From Streptomyces sp. NBC_00237 (GTDB lineage: Bacteria; Actinomycetota; Actinomycetes; Streptomycetales; Streptomycetaceae): a DNA stretch of 64,000 nucleotides. The stretch is from assembly GCF_026342435.1 (NCBI RefSeq), contig NZ_JAPEMT010000002.1, forward strand, positions 2,666,001 to 2,730,000, read 5' to 3'. Position numbers and translations under genes: made by a program. Shown piece after piece: positions 51,142-58,824 of the stretch (positions are counted from its first letter, which is position 1; every line of letters begins with the position of its first letter). Below the pieces are notes generated by a model. The model made no database searches, was not told where the DNA came from, and worked only from the letters and a program-made list of their open reading frames with translations.

Positions 51142-51297
51142 ATGGAACAGCTCATCAAGAAGATGGCCCAGGACCAGGTCTGGCAGAATTGGCTTGCCGC
51201 CAACTCGGCCCAGCAGGCGGCGAAGAGCGGTTGCATCAGTGCCGCCCCCAAGAGCGGCTGCATCAGCGCGGCACCGAAAGCCGGCTGTATCTCCTGA
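51142..51297 (+). CDS. Putative RiPP precursor peptide with three GCIS repeats
   Basis: A 51-residue peptide with a GGAGG ribosome-binding site 6 bases before the ATG. Residues 1-27 (MEQLIKKMAQDQVWQNWLAA...) look like an amphipathic leader. Residues 28-51 are three units: KSGCISAAP, KSGCISAAP, KAGCIS. The 27-base units (from 51223) differ mostly at synonymous positions, so the peptide repeat is under selection. Cys-Ile-Ser in each unit could be modified or cross-linked. No LanB/M, YcaO or radical-SAM gene is adjacent; the following genes encode an adenylate-forming enzyme and a small helical protein. Confidence 0.75.
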   Translation: MEQLIKKMAQDQVWQNWLAANSAQQAAKSGCISAAPKSGCISAAPKAGCIS

Positions 51298-51309
51298 TCG
51301 GCGGTAGCA

Positions 51310-51402
51310 GGACGCCCGGGAACAGCTCCGCGAGAGGCTCCTCATCCTTCGCGGCACGTTCCCGGGCGTCCCGCGCCGATACGTTTCCCGGGCGTCCCGC
51401 GC
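51310..51402 (+). terminator. Attenuator-like hairpin with duplicated 3' arm
   Basis: A perfect 14-bp stem (51310-51323 with 51358-51371) encloses a 34-base loop that itself has CCGCGA/TCGCGG. A near-copy of the 3' arm follows at 51383-51402 and could pair with the 5' arm instead. It lies 12 bases past the precursor stop and could make precursor mRNA far more abundant than the enzyme genes. Confidence 0.65.
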
Positions 51403-51455
51403 TCGACTTCTCTTACCCATATTTCTTCAGCCATGCGTTCCATGAGAAGGAATTA

Positions 51456-52700
51456 ATGAAGAGCTGGCCGACAGCCGACGTCATCGAGCACGTCCGCGAC
51501 ATCCCCCTCTACCAGGAGTCCCTGGCCAACGGCCACTTCCCGCTGCTCGACAAGCCGGAGATCGCACGCGGCTTCCCCGACAACTGGATGACGCCCCGGC
51601 TGTCGGCGGCGCTGGAGTCCGGCGAAGCGGAGTTCGTGCTGTCCACCGGCACCAACCACGCCAGGATGCAGATCATCCGGCCGCCGTACTTCCTGCTCCG
51701 CTCCTACTACGCGCTGTGGCGCGGCCACCCCGACATCGCGGGCACCTGGGCGTCGGGCTGCCGCCGGGTCTCCTTGACCACGGTGCTCGCGACGGAGCAC
51801 GTGGCGCGGGTCAACGCCGCCCGGCGGGGCGTCGAGCCCGACCCCGTACCCACCCTGGACGACCGCTGGCTCGACGAGCGCACCTGCTACCTGAACCTCC
51901 GCCTCGACCCGGCGCTGTGGGACCGCGAGGACGTCACACGGATGCTCGGCGAGATCGACCGGGCGCGGCACGGGCACCCGAAGGGCCAGTACCACCTCGA
52001 CTGCTCCGGCTACCACCTGGCGCATCTGATCCGCAAGGCCGCGGCCTGGGGCCTGTGGGACGCCTTCCCGGCACCGGCCAGCATCATCCACGCCTACGAG
52101 TACACACCGGTGAACGTACGGCGCTTCCTGCACCGGCACTTCGACTGCCCGGTCATCGACCTCTTCGGCAGCACGGAGCTGGGCTACCTCTACTACAGCG
52201 ACCGGGAAGGCGACTACCGGCCGCACCTCGACGGGATGAGCGTGGAACTCCTGCCCGTGGCCCCCGGCAGCACGATCCATCAGCTCATCGTCACCAGCAT
52301 CCGCAACCCGTACATGCCCCTGGTCCGCTACCGGTCCGGCGACTGCGTCCGCACCGAGGACGGCTCCCCGGACCCCGGAGCGATCACCCAGTTCTGCGGC
52401 CGGGTGAAGGAGCTGCTGAGCACGCCGCACGGGCCCGTCGCCCAGGGCGACCTCGACCGGCTCATCGGCGACGCCTCCGACCGGGTCTTCCTCCACCAGC
52501 TGCGACTGCACGGCGGTACGGAGGCCACCTTGCGGTACACCACGTTCGACGGCGAGCCCGTCGACGCCGCCCAGGCGGTGACCCTGCGCCAGGGCATCGA
52601 CGAGCTGACCGGACGACGCTGCCGTATCGAGCATCGCACCCACATCCCCGTCGGACGCTCGGGGAAGTACGCCTGGCTGGCCGACGACGACACCTCCTGA
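51456..52700 (+). CDS. Adenylate-forming enzyme, PaaK/CapK-like
   Basis: A 414-residue member of the ANL superfamily. STGTN (63-67) corresponds to the A3 P-loop, DLFGSTELGY to A5, RYRSGDCV to A7, and GRSGKYAW near the C-terminus to the A10 Lys region, so it appears complete. Such enzymes activate a carboxylate as an acyl-AMP, usually for transfer to CoA or another acceptor. AGAAGGA lies 4 bases before the ATG. It follows the precursor and attenuator; a role in acylating or otherwise activating the peptide is inferred from context only. Confidence 0.75.
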   Translation: MKSWPTADVIEHVRDIPLYQESLANGHFPLLDKPEIARGFPDNWMTPRLSAALESGEAEFVLSTGTNHARMQIIRPPYFLLRSYYALWRGHPDIAGTWASGCRRVSLTTVLATEHVARVNAARRGVEPDPVPTLDDRWLDERTCYLNLRLDPALWDREDVTRMLGEIDRARHGHPKGQYHLDCSGYHLAHLIRKAAAWGLWDAFPAPASIIHAYEYTPVNVRRFLHRHFDCPVIDLFGSTELGYLYYSDREGDYRPHLDGMSVELLPVAPGSTIHQLIVTSIRNPYMPLVRYRSGDCVRTEDGSPDPGAITQFCGRVKELLSTPHGPVAQGDLDRLIGDASDRVFLHQLRLHGGTEATLRYTTFDGEPVDAAQAVTLRQGIDELTGRRCRIEHRTHIPVGRSGKYAWLADDDTS

Positions 52701-52751
52701 GGCCCCGCACCCCTTTTCTCCCTCACCGCCCGCTCCAGGAAACGGAGTGCC

Positions 52752-53309
52752 ATGACCACCCCCGCCCCCACCCTCCCCTCCAACGTCTCCCTTCCCTCCC
52801 CTCCCTCCCCTCTCTCCCCCGACGACCTGAAATCCCTTCTGGGAGAAGCACTGCACACCGAAGTGGTGCGGTATTTTCACGAAAAGACACCGGCCCTCCC
52901 TCAGGACTTCGTGGAGCGCCAGGTCACCGAATGTCTGCGCTATCTCTACCTCGTCTCCCGGCACCGAGAACAACTCAGCGGTCTTTTTCTGCCGGTCGAG
53001 CAGGACATCGACGAAATCTGGCACTACCTCATTCTCCAGACCCGCGAGTACCGCGCACTGTGCGAGGAGCGACTCCCCGGGCGGTTCTTCATCGAGCACC
53101 GCAGCATCGCCTACGAGGACTACCAGGAAGAACCGGGACGCGAACAGGCACTGGAGGAGGCACTGCGCTGGATTCCCCTGTACTGCCGCGAATTCGGGCC
53201 GTTCGACGAGGGCGCACTCCCCCACTGGACCATGGTGCGATTCCTCCACGAGCAGATGAAACTCTCCCTCGCGGACATCGCGGGCCTGAAGCCCGTGGCC
53301 ACGGCGTAG
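52752..53309 (+). CDS. Small helical protein with WHxxILxTxxY motif (GRDP/DUF1399-like)
   Basis: A 185-residue protein. After a Pro/Ser-rich head, residues about 60-125 contain YLYLVSRHREQL and DEIWHYLILQTREY. These resemble the 'VDexWHxHIL-T-Y' region of glycine-rich-domain-containing (DUF1399-type) proteins. The role of that region is unknown. Its gene is 51 bases after the adenylate-forming enzyme, so it is probably part of the same unit. Confidence 0.5.
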   Translation: MTTPAPTLPSNVSLPSPPSPLSPDDLKSLLGEALHTEVVRYFHEKTPALPQDFVERQVTECLRYLYLVSRHREQLSGLFLPVEQDIDEIWHYLILQTREYRALCEERLPGRFFIEHRSIAYEDYQEEPGREQALEEALRWIPLYCREFGPFDEGALPHWTMVRFLHEQMKLSLADIAGLKPVATA

Positions 53310-53400
53310 ACCCACGGCGTGAACACAGCGGGCGTACACGTTTCCCGGGCGTGTGCGGCGTTCTGAGCGGGAGCGGGGCCATGGGCGTACGGTCGAAGGC

Positions 53401-54057
53401 ATGCGCACTGTCATCGCTGGTGGACACGGTCAGATCGCGTTGCGGCTGGAGCGTCTGCTCGCCGCACGCGGAGGCGAGGTCGCGGGGATCATCCGCGACG
53501 CCAAGCAGAGCGAGGACCTGCGGTCGGCGGGCGCCGAACCGATCGTCCTCGACCTGGAGTCGGCGTCCGTGGAGGAGGTCGCGGCGGCCCTTCAAGGGGC
53601 CTCCGCGGCGGTCTTCGCGGCGGGCGCGGGTCCGGGCAGCACGGTCGGCCGCAAGGACACCGTGGACCGGGACGCGGCCGTCAAGTTCGCCGACGCGGCG
53701 GAACGGGCGGGCGTGCGCCGCTACGTGGTGGTGTCCTCGATGGGCGCCGACCCCGAGCACCCGGGCGACGAGGTCTTCGACGTGTACCTGCGCGCCAAGG
53801 GTGCGGCGGACGCGGACGTACGGGCCAGGAGCGGCCTGGACTGGACGGTCCTGAGGCCCGGCCAACTGACGAACGACGCGGGCACCGGGCTGGTGCAGCT
53901 GGGCGCCTCGACGGGGCGCGGGCCGGTGACGCGGGACGACGTGGCGGCCGTACTGGCGGAGCTGCTGGAGACGCCGTCGACGGCGGGGCTGACGCTGGAA
54001 CTGATCGGCGGCAGCGTGCCGGTGTCGGTGGCGGTGAAGGACGTGGCGGGCAACTGA
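53401..54057 (+). CDS. NAD(P)H-binding atypical short-chain dehydrogenase
   Basis: A 218-residue Rossmann protein (MRTVIAGGHGQIALRLERLL; GGHGQIA is the dinucleotide-binding loop) with VRRYVVVSSMGAD and DWTVLRPGQLTND, the pattern of the YwnB/HSCARG-like atypical SDR group. Substrate unknown. It is 91 bases downstream of the RiPP-like cluster and probably separate from it. Confidence 0.85.
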   Translation: MRTVIAGGHGQIALRLERLLAARGGEVAGIIRDAKQSEDLRSAGAEPIVLDLESASVEEVAAALQGASAAVFAAGAGPGSTVGRKDTVDRDAAVKFADAAERAGVRRYVVVSSMGADPEHPGDEVFDVYLRAKGAADADVRARSGLDWTVLRPGQLTNDAGTGLVQLGASTGRGPVTRDDVAAVLAELLETPSTAGLTLELIGGSVPVSVAVKDVAGN

Positions 54058-54176
54058 CCGGCAGGACGGCCGGAGGCGCAACTGTGCGGCGGGACCGACG
54101 AGTTCGGTACCCGCCGCACAGTCGTCACCCGTGACGGCCGGGTACGACGACGGCACAGACCGAACGAAGGAGCGCC

Positions 54177-54683
54177 ATGCGGTACGAACCCGAGGTCCCC
54201 GCGATCGTGGAACGCGGCGAGCAGCCCTACGTGAGCGTCCTGGGGCGGGTGCGGCCGGACGGTTTCGCCGCGATCGCCGACCGGATCCCGGAGCTCTACG
54301 GCTGGCTCGCCGCGCGGGGAACCGAACCGCTCGGCGGTCCGTTCCTCCGGTACAACGTGATCGGTTCGGACGGGGAGCTGGAGGTCGAGGCGGGGGTTCC
54401 AGTGGCGGTGGCACCGGAACCGGAGGGCGAGGTGCGCTCGGGAGTGCTGCCTGCGGGCCGGTACGCGACGCTGACGCACGTCGGCCACCCCGACGAGCTG
54501 GTCGGCGTCACGGAGGAGCTGATCGCCTGGGCGGGGAGGCAGGGCCTGGAGTGGGACATGACGGAGGCCGGGGACGGCGAGCACTGGGTGGGCCGGACGG
54601 AGACGTTCCTGACCGACCCCCGGGTGGAACCGGACCCGAACAAGTGGGAGACGCGGCTCGCGTTCCGGCTGGCGGACGGGTAG
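54177..54683 (+). CDS. GyrI-like small-molecule-binding domain protein
   Basis: A 168-residue stand-alone GyrI/SOUL-type effector-binding domain (RPDGFAAIADRIPELYGWLAARG, EVEAGVPVA, LPAGRYATLTHVGHPDEL). It has no DNA-binding domain, so it may bind or sequester a ligand. A near-perfect AAGGAG lies 4 bases before the ATG. A terminator follows. Confidence 0.85.
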   Translation: MRYEPEVPAIVERGEQPYVSVLGRVRPDGFAAIADRIPELYGWLAARGTEPLGGPFLRYNVIGSDGELEVEAGVPVAVAPEPEGEVRSGVLPAGRYATLTHVGHPDELVGVTEELIAWAGRQGLEWDMTEAGDGEHWVGRTETFLTDPRVEPDPNKWETRLAFRLADG

Positions 54684-54726
54684 CGGGCGGATAGCGGGCG
54701 GGGCTACCGCCCGGCGGGGAAAACCC

Positions 54727-54770
54727 GAAGGCCCCTGGCCAGCGTTTCCGCTGATCAGGGGCCTTCTTTT
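54727..54770 (+). terminator. Intrinsic terminator after the GyrI-like gene
   Basis: GAAGGCCCCTG (54727-54737) pairs with CAGGGGCCTTC (54756-54766) with an inner AGCG/CGCT stem, followed by TTTT. It also lies just past the tRNA-Tyr 3' end on the other strand. Confidence 0.85.
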
Positions 54771-54771
54771 G

Positions 54772-54853
54772 TGGCGGCGCCAGGATTCGAACCTGGGTAG
54801 GCTAAGCCGACGGATTTACAGTCCGTTCCCATTGGCCACTCGGGCACACCGCC
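54772..54853 (-). tRNA. tRNA-Tyr (GTA)
   Basis: An 82-base class II tRNA. Acceptor GGCGGTG/CGCCGCC, anticodon stem ACGGA/TCCGT with loop CTGTAAA (anticodon GTA), a long variable arm (CGGCTTAGCC...) and T-loop GTTCGAATC. Confidence 0.95.
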
Positions 54854-55090
54854 ATGGGACGTCACCGGGGGATCTTCGCCTCGCGGCGCTTTTCCCTGGG
54901 GACGACGTAAACAATACCTGATGACCAGGGGTGCTCCGCCACTCGATTGATCTGCGCCCGCCGTCCGTCCGGGTGGCTAGGCTTTGCGGCGTACGCCCAG
55001 GTGTACGCGCGGGTGTCCCTCCAAGGGATTGCACCGCGTCCGCGCCGTACCCGTCACCCATCCATCACCCACACCAAGGAGCCACAGGAC

Positions 55091-55579
55091 ATGGCCGACT
55101 CCAGTTTCGACATCGTCTCGAAGGTCGAGCGGCAGGAGGTCGACAACGCCCTCAACCAGGCCGCCAAGGAGATCTCGCAGCGCTACGACTTCAAGGGGAC
55201 GGACGCCTCGATCTCCTGGTCCGGCGAGAAGATCCTGATGCAGGCGAACGGCGAGGAGCGCGTCAAGGCGATCCTCGACATCTTCGAGACCAAGCTGGTC
55301 AAGCGCGGGATCTCGCTGAAGTCGCTGGACGCCGGTGAGCCGCAGCTGTCCGGCAAGGAGTACAAGATCTTCGCCTCCATCGAGGAGGGGATCTCGCAGG
55401 ACAACGCCAAGAAGGTCGCCAAGATCATCCGCGACGAGGGCCCCAAGGGCGTCAAGGCGCAGGTGCAGGGCGACGAGCTGCGCGTCAGCTCCAAGAGCCG
55501 GGACGACCTCCAGGCCATCCAGGCCCTGCTCAAGGGCAAGGACCTGGACTTCGCGATCCAGTACACGAACTACCGCTGA
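55091..55579 (+). CDS. YajQ-family nucleotide-binding protein
   Basis: A 162-residue YajQ protein (MADSSFDIVSKVERQEVDNALNQA, QRYDFKGTDASI, VKAQVQGDELRVSSKSRDDLQ). The family has a tandem RNA-binding-like fold, and some members bind cyclic di-GMP. Monocistronic. AAGGAG lies upstream but at an unusually long distance (about 9 bases). Confidence 0.92.
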   Translation: MADSSFDIVSKVERQEVDNALNQAAKEISQRYDFKGTDASISWSGEKILMQANGEERVKAILDIFETKLVKRGISLKSLDAGEPQLSGKEYKIFASIEEGISQDNAKKVAKIIRDEGPKGVKAQVQGDELRVSSKSRDDLQAIQALLKGKDLDFAIQYTNYR

Positions 55580-55591
55580 TGCGTTTCTCCC

Positions 55592-55651
55592 GCGATGCGC
55601 TGATGCGCTGATGCGCTCATGCAACTGATGCGTTGATGCAACCGATGCGTC
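55592..55651. repeat. Degenerate tandem GATGCG repeats
   Basis: About seven imperfect 8-9-base units of (C)TGATGCG(C) directly after the YajQ stop. No coding or hairpin role is apparent. Confidence 0.6.
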
Positions 55652-55842
55652 GACGCGGGAGTGAGCCTTCGGACGGGGGCGGTGGGCGGCTCCGGGCCGA
55701 CTCCCCGCCCCCTTCGCGTGCCCGGACGCCCGGACCGTACGACCGTCAGCGTGATGTCCGAATTCCGCCAGCCCGGGGACGGGCGCGGGCGCAGACTCGA
55801 CGGCGAGAAGCGTGGTGAGCACTGCGCGGAGAGGATGGGGTC

Positions 55843-56358
55843 ATGACGGCGTGCACGGTTCACGCGACCCTCGACAGCCCGCTGGGCGAGCTGCTGGTGG
55901 TGGGCGAGGAGTCCGCCACCGCGCCCGGCGGGATCGCGCTGGTGTCGTTGTCGGTGCCGGGCCAGAAGGGCGGGGCCGTCGTCCAGGACCGGTGGCGGTG
56001 CGCGCCGGAGCTGTTCGGCGGGCTGGCGGCGCAGCTGAAGGCGTACTTCGCCGGGGAGCTGACGCACTTCGAGATCCCGTACGCGGACGGGGCCGGGACG
56101 GAGTTCCAGCGCCGGGTGTGGGGTGCGGTGGACACCATCGCGTACGGGGAGACGACGTCGTACGGGAAGCTCGCCGAGTCGATCGGGGCGTCGCGGGCGG
56201 CGGTCCGGGCGGTGGGGACCGCGATCGGGCGCAATCCGCTGCTGGTGGTGCGGCCGTGCCACCGGATCGTGGGGGCGGACGGGTCGCTCGTGGGGTACGC
56301 GGGCGGGCTGGAGCGGAAGCGGCTGCTCTTGGAGCTGGAGGGCGGCCCGGTGCGGTGA
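55843..56358 (+). CDS. ogt: Methylated-DNA-protein cysteine methyltransferase
   Basis: A 171-residue suicide repair protein for O6-alkylguanine. RPCHRIVGADG contains the acceptor Cys139; FQRRVWGAVDTIAYGETTSYG and SRAAVRAVGTAIGRNPL form the DNA-binding part. It overlaps the next gene (GTGA), giving an alkylation-repair operon. Confidence 0.93.
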   Translation: MTACTVHATLDSPLGELLVVGEESATAPGGIALVSLSVPGQKGGAVVQDRWRCAPELFGGLAAQLKAYFAGELTHFEIPYADGAGTEFQRRVWGAVDTIAYGETTSYGKLAESIGASRAAVRAVGTAIGRNPLLVVRPCHRIVGADGSLVGYAGGLERKRLLLELEGGPVR

Positions 56359-57020
56359 GGGAGCTGTTCGAGCTGCCTCGGGAGCGGGCGGAGGTGGCAC
56401 CGGGAGCGGTGCACGTTCCTGGGTGGCTGTCGCTCAAGGAGCAGCAGGAGCTGGTGGTGGCGTGCCGGCGGTGGGCCACCGGTCCTGTGCCGCTGCGGCA
56501 GACGCGGCTGCCCGGGGGCGGGCTGATGTCGGTGCGGTCGGTGCATCTTGGCTGGCACTGGCAGCCGTACCGCTACTCCCGCACGGCGGATGACGTCAAC
56601 GGTGCGCGGGTGGCCGATTTCCCGCCGTGGCTGGGCGACGTGGGACGCCGGGCGCTGGTCGACGCGTACGAGGACGAGCGCGCCGGTGACGGGTACGCGC
56701 CGGACGCCGGGCTGGTGAACTTCTACGACGGCGACGCCCGGATGGGGATGCACCAGGACCGGGAAGAACGGTCGCGGGCGCCGGTGGTGTCGTTGAGCAT
56801 CGGCGACAGTTGCGTGTTCCGGTTCGGGAACACGCAGGGCCGTGGACGCCCCTATACGGATGTGGAGTTGAGGTCCGGGGACCTCTTCGTGTTCGGGGGG
56901 CCTTCGCGGTTCGCGTACCACGGAGTGCCGAAGGTGCTGCCGGGTACGGGCGATCCGGCGACCGGGATGGCCGCCGGACGGCTGAACGTCACGCTGCGGG
57001 TAACCGGGCTAGCGGCGTGA
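56355..57020 (+). CDS. alkB: AlkB-type 2-oxoglutarate/Fe(II)-dependent dealkylase
   Basis: A 221-residue dioxygenase starting at GTG 56355, which overlaps the ogt stop. GMHQDREE gives the iron-binding His133 and Asp135, the distal His is in FAYHGVPKVLPG, and RLNVTLR provides the 2-oxoglutarate Arg. NFYDGDARMG is typical. It repairs alkylated bases such as 1-methyladenine. Its end overlaps the convergent GlsB-like gene by 12 bases. Confidence 0.92.
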   Translation: MRELFELPRERAEVAPGAVHVPGWLSLKEQQELVVACRRWATGPVPLRQTRLPGGGLMSVRSVHLGWHWQPYRYSRTADDVNGARVADFPPWLGDVGRRALVDAYEDERAGDGYAPDAGLVNFYDGDARMGMHQDREERSRAPVVSLSIGDSCVFRFGNTQGRGRPYTDVELRSGDLFVFGGPSRFAYHGVPKVLPGTGDPATGMAAGRLNVTLRVTGLAA

Positions 57021-57281
57021 GCGGGAGTGGCCGAAGAGGATGCGGTACGCGATGAGCAGGACGAGCGAGCCGCCGACGGCCGCGATCCAGGTCGGGCCGT
57101 CGTAGAACTGGTTGGCGATCTCGCGGTCCAGGAACTTCGTGGAGATCCAGCCGCCGAGGAACGCGCCCGCGATGCCGATCAGCGTGGTGCCGATCAGCCC
57201 GCCCGGGTCGCGTCCAGGCAGCAGGACCTTGGCTATGACGCCGGCGACGAGGCCGAGGACGATCCAGCCCAGGATGCTCAT
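57009..57281 (-). CDS. GlsB/YeaQ/YmgE-family small membrane protein
   Basis: A 90-residue protein with three hydrophobic segments and glycine-rich motifs (GLVAGVIAKVLLPGRDPGG, GTTLIGIAGAFLGGWIS), typical of the transglycosylase-associated/stress-response family. Convergent 12-base overlap with alkB. Confidence 0.88.
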   Translation of the reverse strand: MSILGWIVLGLVAGVIAKVLLPGRDPGGLIGTTLIGIAGAFLGGWISTKFLDREIANQFYDGPTWIAAVGGSLVLLIAYRILFGHSRSRR

Positions 57282-57421
57282 GAGGGTCCCCCCGTGGGTG
57301 CGATGTGCCGTGCGGTGCGCGCGGGCAGGTGTGGTGCTCCTGCCCGCTCTCGTACGGCAAGACGCATCGCGCGCCGGGAAGGTTGCCAGGTCAGGCGAGG
57401 GGGACGCGGATCAGCGGGGCG

Positions 57422-57814
57422 TCAGCGCGCGGCGAAGGGCTGGTCGGTCGGGACGATCTCCTTGCCGAGCGGCAGCAGGGACACCGGAATCAGCTTGAAG
57501 TTCGCAATGCCGAACGGGATTCCGATGATCGTGATGCAGAGGGCGATGCCGGTGACGATGTGGCCCAGGGCGAGCCACCAGCCCGCGAGGACCAGCCACA
57601 GGACGTTGCCGACGCAGGAGGGCGCGCCCGCGTCGCGGCGGTCCACGACCGTCTGGCCGAAGGGCCACAGGGCGTAGATGCCGATCCGGAAGGCCGCCAG
57701 GCCGAACGGGATGCCGATGATGGTGATGCAGAGCAGGAGGCCCGCGACCAGGTAGCCCAGGAAGAGCCAGAAGCCGCTCAGGACCAGCCATATGAGGTTG
57801 AGGAGTGTCTTCAC
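57422..57814 (-). CDS. YccF-domain membrane protein
   Basis: A 130-residue protein made of two similar halves, each a hydrophobic pair ending in CITIIGIPFG (about 29-38 and 93-102). This is the YccF architecture; function unknown. GTG start overlapping the htpX stop, so it is translated with htpX. The longer open frame overlapping htpX is rejected. Confidence 0.88.
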   Translation of the reverse strand: MKTLLNLIWLVLSGFWLFLGYLVAGLLLCITIIGIPFGLAAFRIGIYALWPFGQTVVDRRDAGAPSCVGNVLWLVLAGWWLALGHIVTGIALCITIIGIPFGIANFKLIPVSLLPLGKEIVPTDQPFAAR

Positions 57815-58674
57815 GGTCGGTGGCCTGCCATCTGTTCGAGTCGGGCGATACGTTCCGCCATGGGCGGGTGGGTGGAGAAGAGCTTCGCCGCGCCCTCGCC
57901 GGGGCGGAACGGGTTCGCGATCATCATGTGGCTCGCGGTCTCGATCCGGGGCTCGGGGGGCAGCGGTAGTTGCTTCGTACCCGCGTCCAGCTTGCGCAAC
58001 GCGCTCGCGAGGGCGAGAGGGTCGCCGGTGAGCTGCGCGCCGGAGGCGTCGGCCTCGTACTCGCGGGAGCGGCTGACGGCGAGCTGGATGATCGAGGCGG
58101 CCAGCGGGCCCAGGATCATGATCAGCAGCATCCCGAAGATGCCGGGGCCCTCGTTGTCGTTGGATCTGCCGACGGGGATCAGCCAGGCGAAGTTGACCAG
58201 GAACATCACGACGGAGGCGAGCGCTCCGGCGACGGAGGAGATCAGGATGTCGCGGTTGTAGACGTGGCTGAGCTCGTGGCCGATGACGCCGCGCAGTTCG
58301 CGCTCGTCGAGGATCTGGAGGATGCCCTCGGTGCAGCAGACGGCCGCGTTGCGCGGGTTGCGGCCGGTGGCGAAGGCGTTGGGGGCCTGGGTCGGCGAGA
58401 TGTAGAGGCGGGGCATGGGCTGGCGGGCGGCCGTGGAGAGCTCGCGGACCATGCGGTAGAGGGCGGGGGCCTCGAACTCGCTGACGGGGCGGGCTCGCAT
58501 GGCGCGCAGGGCCAGTTTGTCGCTGTTCCAGTACGCGTACGCGTTGGTGCCGAGCGCCACGAGGAGCGCGACGAGCAGTCCCGTACGGCCGAAGAAGCTG
58601 CCGATGACGAGGATCAGCGCGGACAGGCCCCCGAGGAGTACGGCTGTCTTCAACCCGTTGTGCCGGCGGTGCAC
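57811..58674 (-). CDS. htpX: HtpX-like membrane zinc metalloprotease
   Basis: A 287-residue M48B protease for membrane-protein quality control. Two N-terminal helices (about 9-45), GHELSHVYNRD with His133, Glu134 and His137, two further helices, and SREYEADASGAQL with the third zinc ligand. GTG start with GGAGG 7 bases upstream. A sigma-R-type promoter lies about 80 bases upstream, suggesting induction by thiol-oxidative stress. Confidence 0.93.
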   Translation of the reverse strand: MHRRHNGLKTAVLLGGLSALILVIGSFFGRTGLLVALLVALGTNAYAYWNSDKLALRAMRARPVSEFEAPALYRMVRELSTAARQPMPRLYISPTQAPNAFATGRNPRNAAVCCTEGILQILDERELRGVIGHELSHVYNRDILISSVAGALASVVMFLVNFAWLIPVGRSNDNEGPGIFGMLLIMILGPLAASIIQLAVSRSREYEADASGAQLTGDPLALASALRKLDAGTKQLPLPPEPRIETASHMMIANPFRPGEGAAKLFSTHPPMAERIARLEQMAGHRP

Positions 58675-58755
58675 GGTAGGCCCTCCAAGTAGTGCGGCAG
58701 GGGAACTCCTGACCGGGTGGTGCTTCCACGTTCAGTGGACCCTTCCTCACTGGTC

Positions 58756-58782
58756 AACGCCAGGCGAGGGTCACTAGTTCCC
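58756..58782 (-). promoter_or_regulatory. Sigma-R-type promoter of htpX
   Basis: Minus-strand GGGAAC (58782-58777) and GTT (58758-58756) are separated by exactly 18 bases, matching the streptomycete sigma-R pattern GGAAT-N18-GTT with one change. An overlapping TTGACC could also serve a housekeeping promoter. Confidence 0.6.
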
Positions 58783-58824
58783 TTGTGCACCGGTGAGCGG
58801 GTTAGGCCGTCCGGGGGCCGGGCT

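Noticed and set aside
51223..51297. Three 27-base repeats as a CRISPR or simple satellite
   Set aside because: They are in frame, differ mainly at synonymous positions and sit in a gene with promoter and ribosome-binding site, so they are peptide repeats.
51453..53414. Minus-strand 653-codon frame opposite the adenylate-forming enzyme
   Set aside because: The plus-strand protein carries all ANL motifs; the opposite frame is low complexity.
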